DNA from: Herbaspirillum sp. GW103
Lineage (GTDB): Bacteria; Pseudomonadota; Gammaproteobacteria; Burkholderiales; Burkholderiaceae_D
Assembly (NCBI RefSeq): GCF_000261365.1
Contig: NZ_AJVC01000006.1
Coordinates: 830,899 to 894,898 of the forward strand
Direction: 5' to 3'
DNA length: 64,000 nucleotides
A model generated the notes under the pieces. The model did not search any database and was not told where the DNA came from. It was given only the letters and a program-made list of their open reading frames with translations. Of the stretch, positions 20,102 through 28,735 are shown one piece after another. Made by a program: the position numbers and the translations under genes. Every line of letters starts with the position of its first letter. The first letter of the stretch is position 1.

Positions 20102-21133
20102 ATGAATGCCGTGCGCGATCGTTTCGATGGCAGCGCCACCACCACTTTGATGTTGCGGGTGAGGGCAGTGCGTCAGGCTGCCGAGGATATCCGTCTGTTT
20201 GAACTGGTGTCGCTGGAGGGCGCGGCGCTGCCACCCTGGACGCCGGGCGCGCATGTGCGCCTGCATCTGCGGGATGGACTGGTGCGCGCCTATTCGCTCT
20301 GCAATACTGCGCAACAGCGCGACTGCTACGTGATTGCCGTCAAGCGCGAGGCTGCTTCGCGCGGGGGTTCCGCCTTCCTGCATGCGCAGGTGCAGGAGGG
20401 CACGACGATCAGTGCATCGCCTCCCGTGAATGCCTTCCCCCTCATCGCCGATACGCGCGCGCCGCTGCTGCTGGCCGCCGGCATCGGCATCACGCCACTG
20501 CATGCGATGGCCGCCGAGCTGGCCGTGCAAGGCAGGCGGCATCGTCTGCATTACTTTGCACGCAGCCTCGCTCACGCCGCTTTCTTTCATGAACTGGCGG
20601 CCTGTTCGCAAGGCATGTCGCTGCACCTGGGCCTGGACGGGGCCGAGACCGAGCGCGCCTTGGCCGCATCCATGGCAGCCGTGCCGCCTTCGTCCCCGCT
20701 CTACGTGTGCGGACCTTCACCCTTCATCGAGGCTGCACGCCGCCACGCCCGACTGGCAGGCTGGCACGAGCAGGACATTCACTTCGAACTGTTCGCCGCA
20801 CCCGTGAAGCCGTCCGCAAATGCAGATGCAGAGGCAGAGGCAGCTCCGCTCAGCGAGGTCGCCGACCGTGCTTTCGAGCTGGTACTGCACCGCTCCGGCC
20901 TGCGCTGCGAGGTCGCGCCCGGTCAGAGCATCGTGGCAGCGGCAGCGCGACTGGGCGTGGTGATCGGTACGTCCTGTGGCGAGGGTTTCTGCGGCAGCTG
21001 CGAGAGCACCGTACTGGAAGGCCAGCCCCTGCACCGCGACAGTGTGCTCTCGGCCGCCGAGCGCGCCGGTGGCCGTCGCATCCTGCCGTGCGTGTCGCGT
21101 TGCGTCGGTCGGCGGCTGGTACTGGATCTGTGA
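20102..21133 (+). CDS. phthalate-dioxygenase-reductase-type oxidoreductase (flavin + 2Fe-2S)
   Basis: 343 aa. Order: flavin-binding domain with RAYSLCNT (62-69), NAD(P)H domain with AAGIGITP (125-132) and CGPSPF (203-208), then a C-terminal plant-type 2Fe-2S ferredoxin with C292, C297, C300 and C330 (CX4CX2CX29C). This layout is that of PDR/VanB reductases, which pass electrons from NADH to a Rieske oxygenase; such an oxygenase is encoded about 2.2 kb downstream. First gene of the sigma-54 operon; GAGG lies 7 nt ahead of the ATG. Confidence 0.93.
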   Translation: MNAVRDRFDGSATTTLMLRVRAVRQAAEDIRLFELVSLEGAALPPWTPGAHVRLHLRDGLVRAYSLCNTAQQRDCYVIAVKREAASRGGSAFLHAQVQEGTTISASPPVNAFPLIADTRAPLLLAAGIGITPLHAMAAELAVQGRRHRLHYFARSLAHAAFFHELAACSQGMSLHLGLDGAETERALAASMAAVPPSSPLYVCGPSPFIEAARRHARLAGWHEQDIHFELFAAPVKPSANADAEAEAAPLSEVADRAFELVLHRSGLRCEVAPGQSIVAAAARLGVVIGTSCGEGFCGSCESTVLEGQPLHRDSVLSAAERAGGRRILPCVSRCVGRRLVLDL

Positions 21134-21179
21134 TTGGCGAGTGATCAAGGCAAGTTCAACCCACCTGGAGAGGAAGGCG

Positions 21180-22190
21180 ATGAAGAAGCAAACGATGCAA
21201 AAGCGAACATTCCTGCGGCACGTGGCCGCTGTGTGGCTGGGACTGGGCGCAGCAGCCCTGTCGATGCCGGGCTTGGCGCATGCCGAGGACAAGGTCACGC
21301 TACTGTCGAACTGGTACGCGCAGGCCGAGCACGGCGGCTTCTACCAGGCGGTGGCCAAGGGTATCTATAAAAAATATGGCATGGATGTGACCATCAAGAT
21401 GGGTGGCCCGCAGGTCAACAACATGCAGATCCTGGTGGCCGGGCAGGCGGACTTCAGCATGGGCTACGACTTCACCGTGATGAAGGGGATCGAGCAGGGC
21501 CTGCCGCTGGTGACCGTCGGTACTTCTTTCCAGTCCGACCTGCAGGGCATGATGACGCATGAGGATGTCACCAGCCTGGGGGACCTGAAGAACAAGACCA
21601 TTCTGGTCGCCGGCTCCGGCCAGTCGAGCTGGTGGCCGTGGCTCAAGGCCAAGTACGGCTATACCGATGCCCAGTCCAGGGCCTATACCTTCAACCTGCA
21701 GCCTTTCTTTGCCGACCCCAACATCGCGCAGCAGGCCTATCCGTCATCCGAACTGTTCCAGGCCGACAAGGCGGGCGTGAAGAGCAAGTTCTTCCTCTTT
21801 GCCAGCGCAGGTTATCCACCGTATGGCACCACCATCGTGACCTTGCAGAAGACGGTGGCGACCAAGCCCGACCTGGTGCAGCGCTTCGTCAAGGCCACTG
21901 CCGAGGGCTGGAAGAGCTACCTGGAAGACCCGGCACCGGCCAATGCGCTCATCAAGGCGGACAACAAGAACATGAGCGACGAACAACTGGCCTATGCCGT
22001 CGGCAAACTGAAGGAACTGAAGGTGGTCACCGGTGGCGATGCGGCCAAGATGGGTATCGGCGTGATGACCGACGAGCGCTGGAAGCAGACCTATGACGTC
22101 ATGGTGGCCACGGGCCTGCTCAAGGCCGGGACCGATTATCACAAGGCCTACACCACCCAGTTCGTCAAGGACATGAAGGTCATGCCCTGA
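21180..22190 (+). CDS. ABC transporter substrate-binding protein, NMT1/THI5-like (SsuA/TauA superfamily)
   Basis: 336 aa. Signal peptide about 1-36 (MKKQTMQKRTFLRHVAAVWL start, cleavage after GLAHA). The mature part opens with VTLLSNWYAQAEHGGFYQA and KGIYKKYGMDVTIKMGG, typical of NMT1-type periplasmic proteins that bind sulfonates, nitrate, pyrimidines or other small N- or S-compounds. GGAGAGGAAG lies ahead of ATG 21180, ruling out the longer upstream frame. Its ATPase and permease follow in the same operon after two oxygenase genes. Ligand is presumably the substrate of the operon enzymes. Confidence 0.92.
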   Translation: MKKQTMQKRTFLRHVAAVWLGLGAAALSMPGLAHAEDKVTLLSNWYAQAEHGGFYQAVAKGIYKKYGMDVTIKMGGPQVNNMQILVAGQADFSMGYDFTVMKGIEQGLPLVTVGTSFQSDLQGMMTHEDVTSLGDLKNKTILVAGSGQSSWWPWLKAKYGYTDAQSRAYTFNLQPFFADPNIAQQAYPSSELFQADKAGVKSKFFLFASAGYPPYGTTIVTLQKTVATKPDLVQRFVKATAEGWKSYLEDPAPANALIKADNKNMSDEQLAYAVGKLKELKVVTGGDAAKMGIGVMTDERWKQTYDVMVATGLLKAGTDYHKAYTTQFVKDMKVMP

Positions 22191-22262
22191 GCTTGCTGAT
22201 GGTCCGGATGGCTGCGATGTTGCGCAGGCCGGGGCAGCCATCCTTCTTCGCGTGAGGACGCC

Positions 22263-23246
22263 ATGATTCCCTATACACCACCGATGACCGCGCGCCACAT
22301 TCCGGTGATCGATTTTGCTGACGCGTTTTCTCCCGAGCTGGCCCGCCGCGAGGCGCTGGCCTGGGAGATCCACAAGATCTCGCGTGATGTCGGTTTCTTC
22401 TACCTCGTCAACCACGGCGTGCCGCAGGCGCTCATTGAGGGACAGTTCGACTGGGCACGGCGTTTCTTTGCGCTGCCCCTGGCCAGCAAGTCGGCCATCG
22501 ACATGCGTCACTCTCCCTCCGGCTATGGCTATGAGCGCATGGGGGCGCAGGCGCTGGATGAAGGTTCTCCTGTCGATCTGAAGGAAGGCTTCCAGTTCGG
22601 CTTCGACATCGCGCCCGATCATCCTTACGTGCAACGCGGCTTGCTGCGCTACGGCCATAACCTGTGGCCGCACGACTTGCCAGGTTTCCAAGCGCATGCG
22701 CGGCGATATTACGAAGCGGTACGCGCGCTGTCCCATCGCCTGCTGGGCGTGATCGCACTGTCACTGGAGATGCCGGAGGATTTCTTCGAGCCGGTCTTGC
22801 AGACACCCATTGCCACCCAGCGCATGCTGCACTATCCGCCGCAACCGGCCGGGGCGCAGCACAACCAGATCGGCGCCGGCGCGCATACCGACTGGGGCCT
22901 GGTCACCATCCTCGCGCAGGATGCCATCGGCGGACTGGAGATCTGCAATGCCGATGGTCAGTGGGTGAGCGCGCCACCCATCGATGGCAGCTTCGTGGTC
23001 AATATTGGTGACCTGCTGCAGCGCTGGAGCAATGACCTGTATCACAGCAATCCGCATCGCGTTCTCAATGCCGGCAGTGCGCCGCGTTATTCCCTGCCGT
23101 TCTTCCAGGATGGCGACCAGGCCGCCGTGGTGGCCTGCCTGCCGAGCTGTTGCAGCACCGAACGACCGGCGCGCCATGCGCCCTGCACCATCGGCGAGTA
23201 CCTGGAAATGAAGGTGCGGCAGACCTTCGGATCGGTGGCGGCCTGA
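22263..23246 (+). CDS. isopenicillin-N-synthase-like 2-oxoglutarate/Fe(II) dioxygenase
   Basis: 327 aa. DIOX_N segment about 12-120 (IPVIDFADAF, DVGFFYLVNHGVP) and the 2OG-Fe(II) domain with H208 and D210 (GAHTDWG), distal H265 (SNPHRVL) and the 2OG-anchoring R275-x-S277. All metal and cosubstrate residues are present, so it should be active. These bacterial relatives hydroxylate or dealkylate small molecules; no substrate is predictable from sequence. An alternative start is M8. It lies between the binding protein and the Rieske gene of the sigma-54 operon. Confidence 0.88.
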   Translation: MIPYTPPMTARHIPVIDFADAFSPELARREALAWEIHKISRDVGFFYLVNHGVPQALIEGQFDWARRFFALPLASKSAIDMRHSPSGYGYERMGAQALDEGSPVDLKEGFQFGFDIAPDHPYVQRGLLRYGHNLWPHDLPGFQAHARRYYEAVRALSHRLLGVIALSLEMPEDFFEPVLQTPIATQRMLHYPPQPAGAQHNQIGAGAHTDWGLVTILAQDAIGGLEICNADGQWVSAPPIDGSFVVNIGDLLQRWSNDLYHSNPHRVLNAGSAPRYSLPFFQDGDQAAVVACLPSCCSTERPARHAPCTIGEYLEMKVRQTFGSVAA

Positions 23247-23337
23247 ACAGATTTTCCGGCGAAGGCGACCGTGTTGGCACGCCGGCCGGACCACTGCGGA
23301 CCATGATGTCCGCAGTCCAAGCAGAAGGAGCAGCATC

Positions 23338-24369
23338 ATGCTGGTGACCCAACAAAAAGTCTTGCGCAAGTTCTGGTACGCGCTCATGCCCGTCTCGCAA
23401 TTGAAGGACGGTCCACAGCCCTTCACCCTGCTGGGCGAGAAGCTGGTGGTGTGGCTCAAGGAGGACGGTACGCCCGCCGCCCTGCAGGATCGCTGTTGCC
23501 ATCGTACGGCGAAGCTGTCGAAAGGCTTCGTGGAGAACGGCAACATCGTCTGCGGTTATCACGGTTGGACCTTCAATGGGGAAGGCGCCTGCGTGCGCGT
23601 GCCGCAGAGCGTGGATGGCAGCGTGCCCTCGGGCGCGTGCGTGAAATCGTATTTCTGCAAGGAACGTTACGGCTACGTGTGGGTGGCACTGGAAGAACCG
23701 CTGCGCGACATTCCCGATTTCCCCGAAGATGGCGCTCCGGGCTACCGCCGCATCTTCCAGTTCTACGAGCGCTGGGAAACCAGCCCGTTGCGCATGATGG
23801 AAAACTCCTTCGACAATTCTCACTTCAGCTACGTGCACCGCGCCACCTTCGGCCTGTACGACCAGCCCAAGCCCGAGAAGTACGAGATCAACGAAACCGA
23901 TTACGGCTTCGAAGCCGAAACCCGTGTGCCCATCAAGAACGTCCCGGCCAGCCATCGCGTGACCGGCAGCACCGCCGACACCACGGTACGCCACATGTTC
24001 AACCGCTGGTATCTGCCCTTCGTGCGCCGCTTCGGCTGCACTTATCCGGAGAGCGGCCGGCACCACATCATCTACAACTGCGCCACGCCCATCGATGACG
24101 GCGCCATCATGCTGTCGCAATGGCTGTATCGCAACGATACCGAAGAGCAGTGTTCCGAAGCCGAGCTGATCGCCTGGGATGCGCCCATCCTGGTGGAGGA
24201 CCGGGAGATTCTGGAGGCCACCGATCCCGACGCCTGCATCGACGTGCGTCGCCGTCAGGAATTCCATATGGCCTCGGACCGTCCGGGTCTCATCATGCGC
24301 CGCATGTTGCTGCAATTGCTGGAAGAGCACGGCGAATCCGAAGTGTTCCGCATCCACCCCGCTGCATGA
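23338..24369 (+). CDS. Rieske non-haem iron oxygenase, alpha subunit
   Basis: 343 aa. Rieske cluster ligands C53-x-H55 and C72-x2-H75 (CGYHGW); catalytic domain with ENSFDNSHFSYVH, giving H162 and H167 for the mononuclear iron and the bridging Asp D159. Length and layout fit single-component-type alpha subunits such as VanA and N-demethylases (NdmA/B-like), which hydroxylate or demethylate aromatic or heterocyclic rings. No beta subunit is present. AAGGAG lies ahead of the ATG. The reductase is the first gene of the operon. Confidence 0.92.
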   Translation: MLVTQQKVLRKFWYALMPVSQLKDGPQPFTLLGEKLVVWLKEDGTPAALQDRCCHRTAKLSKGFVENGNIVCGYHGWTFNGEGACVRVPQSVDGSVPSGACVKSYFCKERYGYVWVALEEPLRDIPDFPEDGAPGYRRIFQFYERWETSPLRMMENSFDNSHFSYVHRATFGLYDQPKPEKYEINETDYGFEAETRVPIKNVPASHRVTGSTADTTVRHMFNRWYLPFVRRFGCTYPESGRHHIIYNCATPIDDGAIMLSQWLYRNDTEEQCSEAELIAWDAPILVEDREILEATDPDACIDVRRRQEFHMASDRPGLIMRRMLLQLLEEHGESEVFRIHPAA

Positions 24370-24386
24370 ACCCGTCAGGAGATCCC

Positions 24387-25250
24387 ATGGACAGAGATGA
24401 ACACGCCATGTCGCAGGCCGCGGCATGGGAGCAGGAGAGTGCGGCCGCAGTTGCTGGTGCACCGCCGGTGCTGTCGGCGCAGCGGGTCGAGAAGACCTAT
24501 CGCAATGGCACCCGAGCGCTCGATGAGGTCAGGCTCGATATCGGACGCGGTGAGTTCGTCTCGCTGCTGGGCCCGTCGGGCTGCGGCAAGAGCACCTTGC
24601 TGAAGATGTTTGCCGGGCTGGAAGAGCCCTCCCACGGCCATCTCCGCTGGTGGGGCGGCAACCTGGCCACGGTCGGCACTCCTGAGCGTACCCTGGCCAT
24701 GGTGTTTCAGGAGGCCACGCTGATGCCCTGGGCCACGGTGGAGCAGAATGCACGTCTGCCGCTGGACTTGCGCCAGGTGCCGCGCGCGCAGGCCGATGCG
24801 CGCGTGGCCGAGGCGCTCAAGCTGGTCGGCCTGGAAAAATTCCACAAGGTGCTGCCGCGCGAACTCTCGGGCGGCATGCAGATGCGTGCCTCGATCGCCC
24901 GTGCGCTGGCGACATCGCCCAACCTGCTGCTCATGGATGAGCCCTTCGGTGCGCTCGATGAATTCACCCGCAACAAGCTCGACGCCGACCTGCGCGATAT
25001 CTGGAGCCGGCAGGATCTCACCGTGGTGTTCGTCACCCACAGCATCTATGAAGCAGTGTTCCTGTCCTCGCGCGTGATCGTGATGGCGGCCCGCCCCGGT
25101 CGGGTGATTGCCGATGTGGCCATCGATGCGCCTGGTCCGCGTGATGAAGCTTTTCGCATTTCGGCGCCCTTCATGCAGTATTGCAAAACGCTTTCGGATT
25201 ACCTGACGCTGGCCAACCAGCAGGGAGGCGGCCATGAAGCCCAACACTGA
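24387..25250 (+). CDS. ABC transporter ATPase, SsuB/TauB type
   Basis: 287 aa. Walker A GPSGCGKST, Q-loop MVFQEATLMPW, signature LSGGMQMR, Walker B LLLMDEPFGALDE and H-loop THSIYEAVFLSSR match nitrate/sulfonate/taurine-type ATPases. AGGAG 6 nt before ATG 24387 sets the start; the frame is open further upstream into the Rieske gene. It overlaps the permease gene by 17 bp. It powers import of the operon substrate with the NMT1-type binding protein. Confidence 0.93.
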   Translation: MDRDEHAMSQAAAWEQESAAAVAGAPPVLSAQRVEKTYRNGTRALDEVRLDIGRGEFVSLLGPSGCGKSTLLKMFAGLEEPSHGHLRWWGGNLATVGTPERTLAMVFQEATLMPWATVEQNARLPLDLRQVPRAQADARVAEALKLVGLEKFHKVLPRELSGGMQMRASIARALATSPNLLLMDEPFGALDEFTRNKLDADLRDIWSRQDLTVVFVTHSIYEAVFLSSRVIVMAARPGRVIADVAIDAPGPRDEAFRISAPFMQYCKTLSDYLTLANQQGGGHEAQH

Positions 25251-26037
25251 TCCGCTGATCAATCGTCCCGGTTTCTGGCGCGTGGCCGCGCCCCTGTCCA
25301 TCGGTATTGCGCTGCTGCTGACCTGGCAGATCGTGTGCACGCTGCTGGAGGTGCCGCCTTACCTGGTGCCCACGCCGGTGCTGATCGCCAAGACACTGGT
25401 GGCCGATTGGAGCATGCTGATGGATTCGCTGCTGGTGACGTTGAAGATTACCTTCCTGGCCTTCGTGCTGGCGGTGATCCTGGGCGTGGCGATTGCCTTC
25501 GTGTTCGTGCAGAGCCGCTTCATCGAGGTGAGTCTGTTCCCCTATGCGATCATCCTGCAGGTCACGCCCATCGTCGCCATTGCGCCGCTGATCATCATCT
25601 GGGTCAAGGACACCACGGCGGCGCTGACGGTGTGCGCTACCATCATGGCGCTCTTTCCCATCATCTCCAACACCACGCTGGGACTGCGCAGCGTCAATCC
25701 GGGCCTGCTCAACCTGTTCCGGCTGAACAAGGCCACGCGCTGGCAGACCTTGCGGCGTCTGCGCATTCCCAGCGCCCTGCCTTACTTCTTCGGCGGCCTG
25801 CGCATTTCCAGCGGGCTGGCGCTGATCGGGGCCGTGGTGGCAGAGTTCGTGGCCGGCACGGGCGGCACTGGTTCGGGGCTGGCCTATCAGATCCTGCAGG
25901 CGGGCTTCCAGCTCAACATTCCGCGCCTCTTCGCCGCCTTGCTGCTGATCACGCTGACCGGCATCCTGCTGTTCTGGCTCATGAGCGCGCTTTCCCGCGC
26001 CATGCTGGCTGGCTGGCATGAGAGCGAGATGGCATGA
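25234..26037 (+). CDS. ABC transporter permease, SsuC/TauC type
   Basis: 267 aa with about six membrane helices; inner-membrane channel of the importer. The cytoplasmic coupling loop is visible around FRLNKATRWQTLRRLRIPSA and GLRISSGLAL. The start overlaps the ATPase gene by 17 bp (coupled translation); the stop is 28 bp before the amidohydrolase start. Family members carry nitrate, sulfonates, pyrimidine precursors and similar small ligands. Confidence 0.92.
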   Translation: MKPNTDPLINRPGFWRVAAPLSIGIALLLTWQIVCTLLEVPPYLVPTPVLIAKTLVADWSMLMDSLLVTLKITFLAFVLAVILGVAIAFVFVQSRFIEVSLFPYAIILQVTPIVAIAPLIIIWVKDTTAALTVCATIMALFPIISNTTLGLRSVNPGLLNLFRLNKATRWQTLRRLRIPSALPYFFGGLRISSGLALIGAVVAEFVAGTGGTGSGLAYQILQAGFQLNIPRLFAALLLITLTGILLFWLMSALSRAMLAGWHESEMA

Positions 26038-26065
26038 TGATCCCAACTCAAGGAGCCGAATCCTC

Positions 26066-27481
26066 ATGAACACTTTCCTGATCAGGAACCTGCAGGCCAT
26101 CATGACCGGCCTGCCCGGTGAGGCTGCGCGCCACGCCGGTCCGGACATCCGCGTGAGCGACGGCGTCATTGCCGCCATCGGCCGGCTCGATGCGCTGCCG
26201 GGTGACAGCGTGATCGATGCCAGCGATTGCGTGGCCTATCCGGCCTGGGTCAATACCCACCATCATTTGTTCCAGTCGCTGTTGAAGGGGGATCCGCTGG
26301 GCATCAATGCCACGCTCACGCCCTGGCTGGCGGCCACGCCCTATCGCTATCGGGCCAGGTTCGATGCCGAGCTGTTCCGCCTGGCCGCGCGCATCGGCAT
26401 GGTGGAATTGATGCGCTCGGGTTGCGGCACGATTGCCGATCACAATTACCTGTACTACCCCGGCATGCCCTTCGATACCTCGGAGATTCTCTTCGAGGAG
26501 GCCGAGCGACTGGGCCTGCGTTTCGTGCTGTGTCGGGGGACGGCGACCCGCACGCGGCAGCTGGAAGCGGAGTTGCCCAGTGCCCTGCGACCGGAGAGCC
26601 TCGATGCTTTCCTCACCGATATGCAGCGCCTGGCGCGGCGCTTCCATGATCCCGCGCCCGCATCGATGCGGCGCGTGGTGATGGCGCCGACCACGCCGCT
26701 CTATTCGGCGGCGCCCGAGGAAATGGGCGAGATCGCCAAGGCGGCCCGCGCAATGGGTTTGCGCCTGCACAGCCATCTCTCGGAGACGGTCGGCTACCAG
26801 GACAGCGCACAAGCCATGCACGGCTGCCGTCCCGTGGAATTCTGCGAACGCATTGGCTGGCTGGGGCCGGACGTATGGTTTGCGCACCTGGTCAAGCTCG
26901 ATCCCGAGGAAATTGCCTTGCTGGGAAGTACCGGAACGGGCATCGCCCATTGCCCGCAAAGCAACGGTCGGCTGGGCAGTGGCATTGCCCCGATTCGCGC
27001 GCTGGAGGCGGCGGGCGTGCCGGTATCGATCGGCGTGGATGGTGCTGCCTCCAACGAGGCTGCCGACATGATCTCGGAAACCCATGCCGCCTGGCTGATG
27101 CAGCGCGCGCGGCGTGGACAGGAGGCGATACCGGCCGTGCGCGGCGGCCATTTCGAAGGAGGGGCCGACGAGGCGACGGTGGAAGATGTGGTGCGCTGGG
27201 GGAGCACCGGCGGTGCGCGCGTGTTGGGGCTGGACGGACTGCAGGGGCTGCAGGTCGGTCAGCAGGCTGACATCGTCCTGTACCGGCTGGATGATCCGCG
27301 CTATTTCGGCCTGCATGATCCGGCCATCGGGCCGGTGGTCTCGGGTGGGCGACCTTTCCTGAAGGCAATGTGGGTCGGTGGTCGCGCCGTGGTGAGCGAT
27401 GACCTCATTGCCGGCGTGGATCTGACCGAGTTGGCAGCGCAAGCGCGGCAGGCCGTCAGAAAGATGCTTTGTAGCAACTAA
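26066..27481 (+). CDS. amidohydrolase, 8-oxoguanine deaminase/AtzB-TrzN-like
   Basis: 471 aa metal-dependent deaminase/hydrolase. Metal ligands: H65 and H67 (VNTHHHLFQ), H237 (LHSHLSE; H235 precedes), H274 (FAHLVKL) and D325 (GVDGAASNE). The block TGIAHCPQSNGRLGSGIAP and the VDGxASN motif are those of 8-oxoguanine deaminases and the related hydroxyatrazine hydrolases. It would remove an amino group as ammonia from a purine- or triazine-like ring. AAGGAG at 26050-26055 sets the start. Last gene of the sigma-54 operon. Confidence 0.9.
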   Translation: MNTFLIRNLQAIMTGLPGEAARHAGPDIRVSDGVIAAIGRLDALPGDSVIDASDCVAYPAWVNTHHHLFQSLLKGDPLGINATLTPWLAATPYRYRARFDAELFRLAARIGMVELMRSGCGTIADHNYLYYPGMPFDTSEILFEEAERLGLRFVLCRGTATRTRQLEAELPSALRPESLDAFLTDMQRLARRFHDPAPASMRRVVMAPTTPLYSAAPEEMGEIAKAARAMGLRLHSHLSETVGYQDSAQAMHGCRPVEFCERIGWLGPDVWFAHLVKLDPEEIALLGSTGTGIAHCPQSNGRLGSGIAPIRALEAAGVPVSIGVDGAASNEAADMISETHAAWLMQRARRGQEAIPAVRGGHFEGGADEATVEDVVRWGSTGGARVLGLDGLQGLQVGQQADIVLYRLDDPRYFGLHDPAIGPVVSGGRPFLKAMWVGGRAVVSDDLIAGVDLTELAAQARQAVRKMLCSN

Positions 27482-27488
27482 GGGCCGT

Positions 27489-27518
27489 GTAAAGGCGGCT
27501 GCTTGCGGCCGCCTTTAC
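27489..27518 (+). terminator. strong hairpin at the end of the N-heterocycle operon
   Basis: Perfect 11-bp arms GTAAAGGCGGC (27489-27499) and GCCGCCTTTAC (27508-27518) with an 8-nt loop, 8 bp after the amidohydrolase stop, followed by a second small hairpin GGGC-GCTT-GCCC (27519-27530). There is no T-tract, so it may act as a 3' stabilising or rho-assisted end. Confidence 0.55.
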
Positions 27519-27573
27519 GGGCGCTTGCCCATGAGCCGCATGGGATCCCGGCCAAAACTGCTAAAATGCCGGG

Positions 27574-28335
27574 ATGATCAAGAGACGCAATTCTCCCTTC
27601 AGTTTCTCAGCCGAGGATTTCGACGAATCCGTGGATTCCTTTGGCGCCTTCGACCCGTTCCATTCCGACTCCAGCTCCCGCGATGCCGCCTCCGCCGATG
27701 ACGGCAAGCAGGCGGAGGGGGAGGACGCTGCCTCCGAGGAGGCTCGTCCGCCTCTGGAGCTGGACCTGACCGACCATTTCCTGATCGCCATGCCGTCCAT
27801 GCTGGACCCGATCTTCGGCGGCACCGTGGTCTATCTGTGCGAACACAACCATAACGGCGCGCTGGGCGTGGTCATCAACAAGCCCACCGACATGACCATG
27901 GACGTGCTGTTCGACCGCATCAACCTCAAGCTGGAAATCCGGCCCGACACCCCCGATGCCATGCCCGAGCTGTATCGCCGCCCGGTCATGTTCGGCGGTC
28001 CGGTGCAGGTGGAGCGCGGTTTCGTGCTGCATTCGACCTCGGAGAAATATTCCTCGACCCTGCAGGTCACCGATGAAGTGGCGCTGACCACCTCCAAGGA
28101 CGTGCTCGAAGCAGTCGCCCATGGGGACGGCCCGCAGCGCGTGCTGGTGACGCTGGGTTGCTCGGGATGGAGCCCCGGCCAGCTGGAAGGCGAGATCGGT
28201 CGCAATGGCTGGCTCACTGTCAAGGCCGACCCGTCCATCATCTTCGAGTTGCCTGTGGAGGAACGCTTCACGGCGGCACTGGCGCTGCTGGGCATCGACC
28301 CGGTGATGCTGTCTGGCGATGCCGGACGGGCCTGA
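27574..28335 (+). CDS. YqgE/AlgH family protein (UPF0301)
   Basis: 253 aa. The conserved domain starts near residue 65 (LDLTDHFLIAMPSMLDPIFGG and HNHNGALGVVINKP) and runs to the end. The first ~60 residues are an acidic Ser/Asp/Glu-rich extension unlike most family members; no ATG, GTG or TTG start nearer the domain is seen, so the extension is probably real. Role uncertain (AlgH was linked to alginate regulation in Pseudomonas). It overlaps ruvX by 17 bp, the conserved yqgE-ruvX pairing. Confidence 0.9.
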   Translation: MIKRRNSPFSFSAEDFDESVDSFGAFDPFHSDSSSRDAASADDGKQAEGEDAASEEARPPLELDLTDHFLIAMPSMLDPIFGGTVVYLCEHNHNGALGVVINKPTDMTMDVLFDRINLKLEIRPDTPDAMPELYRRPVMFGGPVQVERGFVLHSTSEKYSSTLQVTDEVALTTSKDVLEAVAHGDGPQRVLVTLGCSGWSPGQLEGEIGRNGWLTVKADPSIIFELPVEERFTAALALLGIDPVMLSGDAGRA

Positions 28336-28735
28336 GGAGCAGGAACGCTTGGACACCATCCTGGCCTTCGACTTCGGCTTGAAGCGTATCGGCGTGGCCG
28401 TGGGCAATACGGGCCTGAAGCAGGCGCAGCCGCTGGCGGTGATCAGCGAAGCGACCAACGACGGTAAGTTCGCGGCCATTGCGCGCCTGATCGCGGAGTG
28501 GCAACCGGCGCGCTGCGTGGTTGGCCTGCCCCTGCATCCGGACGGCGCCGAGCATGAGATGAGCGTGCGCTGCCGCCGCTTTGCCAACCAGTTGCACGGC
28601 CGCTACGGACTTGAAGTCACGCTGGTGGATGAACGCTACAGTTCGGCAGTGATCCAGCACCAGCGCGGCGAGCAGATCGATGACCAGGCTGCCGCCATCA
28701 TTTTGCAGCAATACTTTGACGACGCACATTCATGA
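28319..28735 (+). CDS. ruvX: putative pre-16S rRNA nuclease / Holliday-junction resolvase homologue (YqgF)
   Basis: 138 aa RNase H-like protein: AFDFGLKRIGVAVG (first catalytic Asp), conserved VVGLPLHPDG and DERYSS with the C-terminal DDQAAAIILQQYFD acids. Family members process the 5' end of 16S rRNA precursor. The ATG at 28319 overlaps yqgE; a TTG at 28350 after a GAGGAGCAGG run is a plausible alternative that would fit the shorter family N-terminus. The stop overlaps the pyrR start as ATGA. Confidence 0.92.
   Translation: MPDGPEEQERLDTILAFDFGLKRIGVAVGNTGLKQAQPLAVISEATNDGKFAAIARLIAEWQPARCVVGLPLHPDGAEHEMSVRCRRFANQLHGRYGLEVTLVDERYSSAVIQHQRGEQIDDQAAAIILQQYFDDAHS

Noticed and set aside
23274..23292. 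Second sigma-54-like site TTGGCACGCCGGCCGG before the Rieske gene
   Set aside because: The -24 half is good but the base pair 10 nt after GG is GG instead of the invariant GC, and it lies inside a co-oriented operon.
27574..27770. Shorter yqgE start near the conserved domain
   Set aside because: No in-frame ATG, GTG or TTG occurs between the first codon and LDLTDHF; only CTG codons are available.
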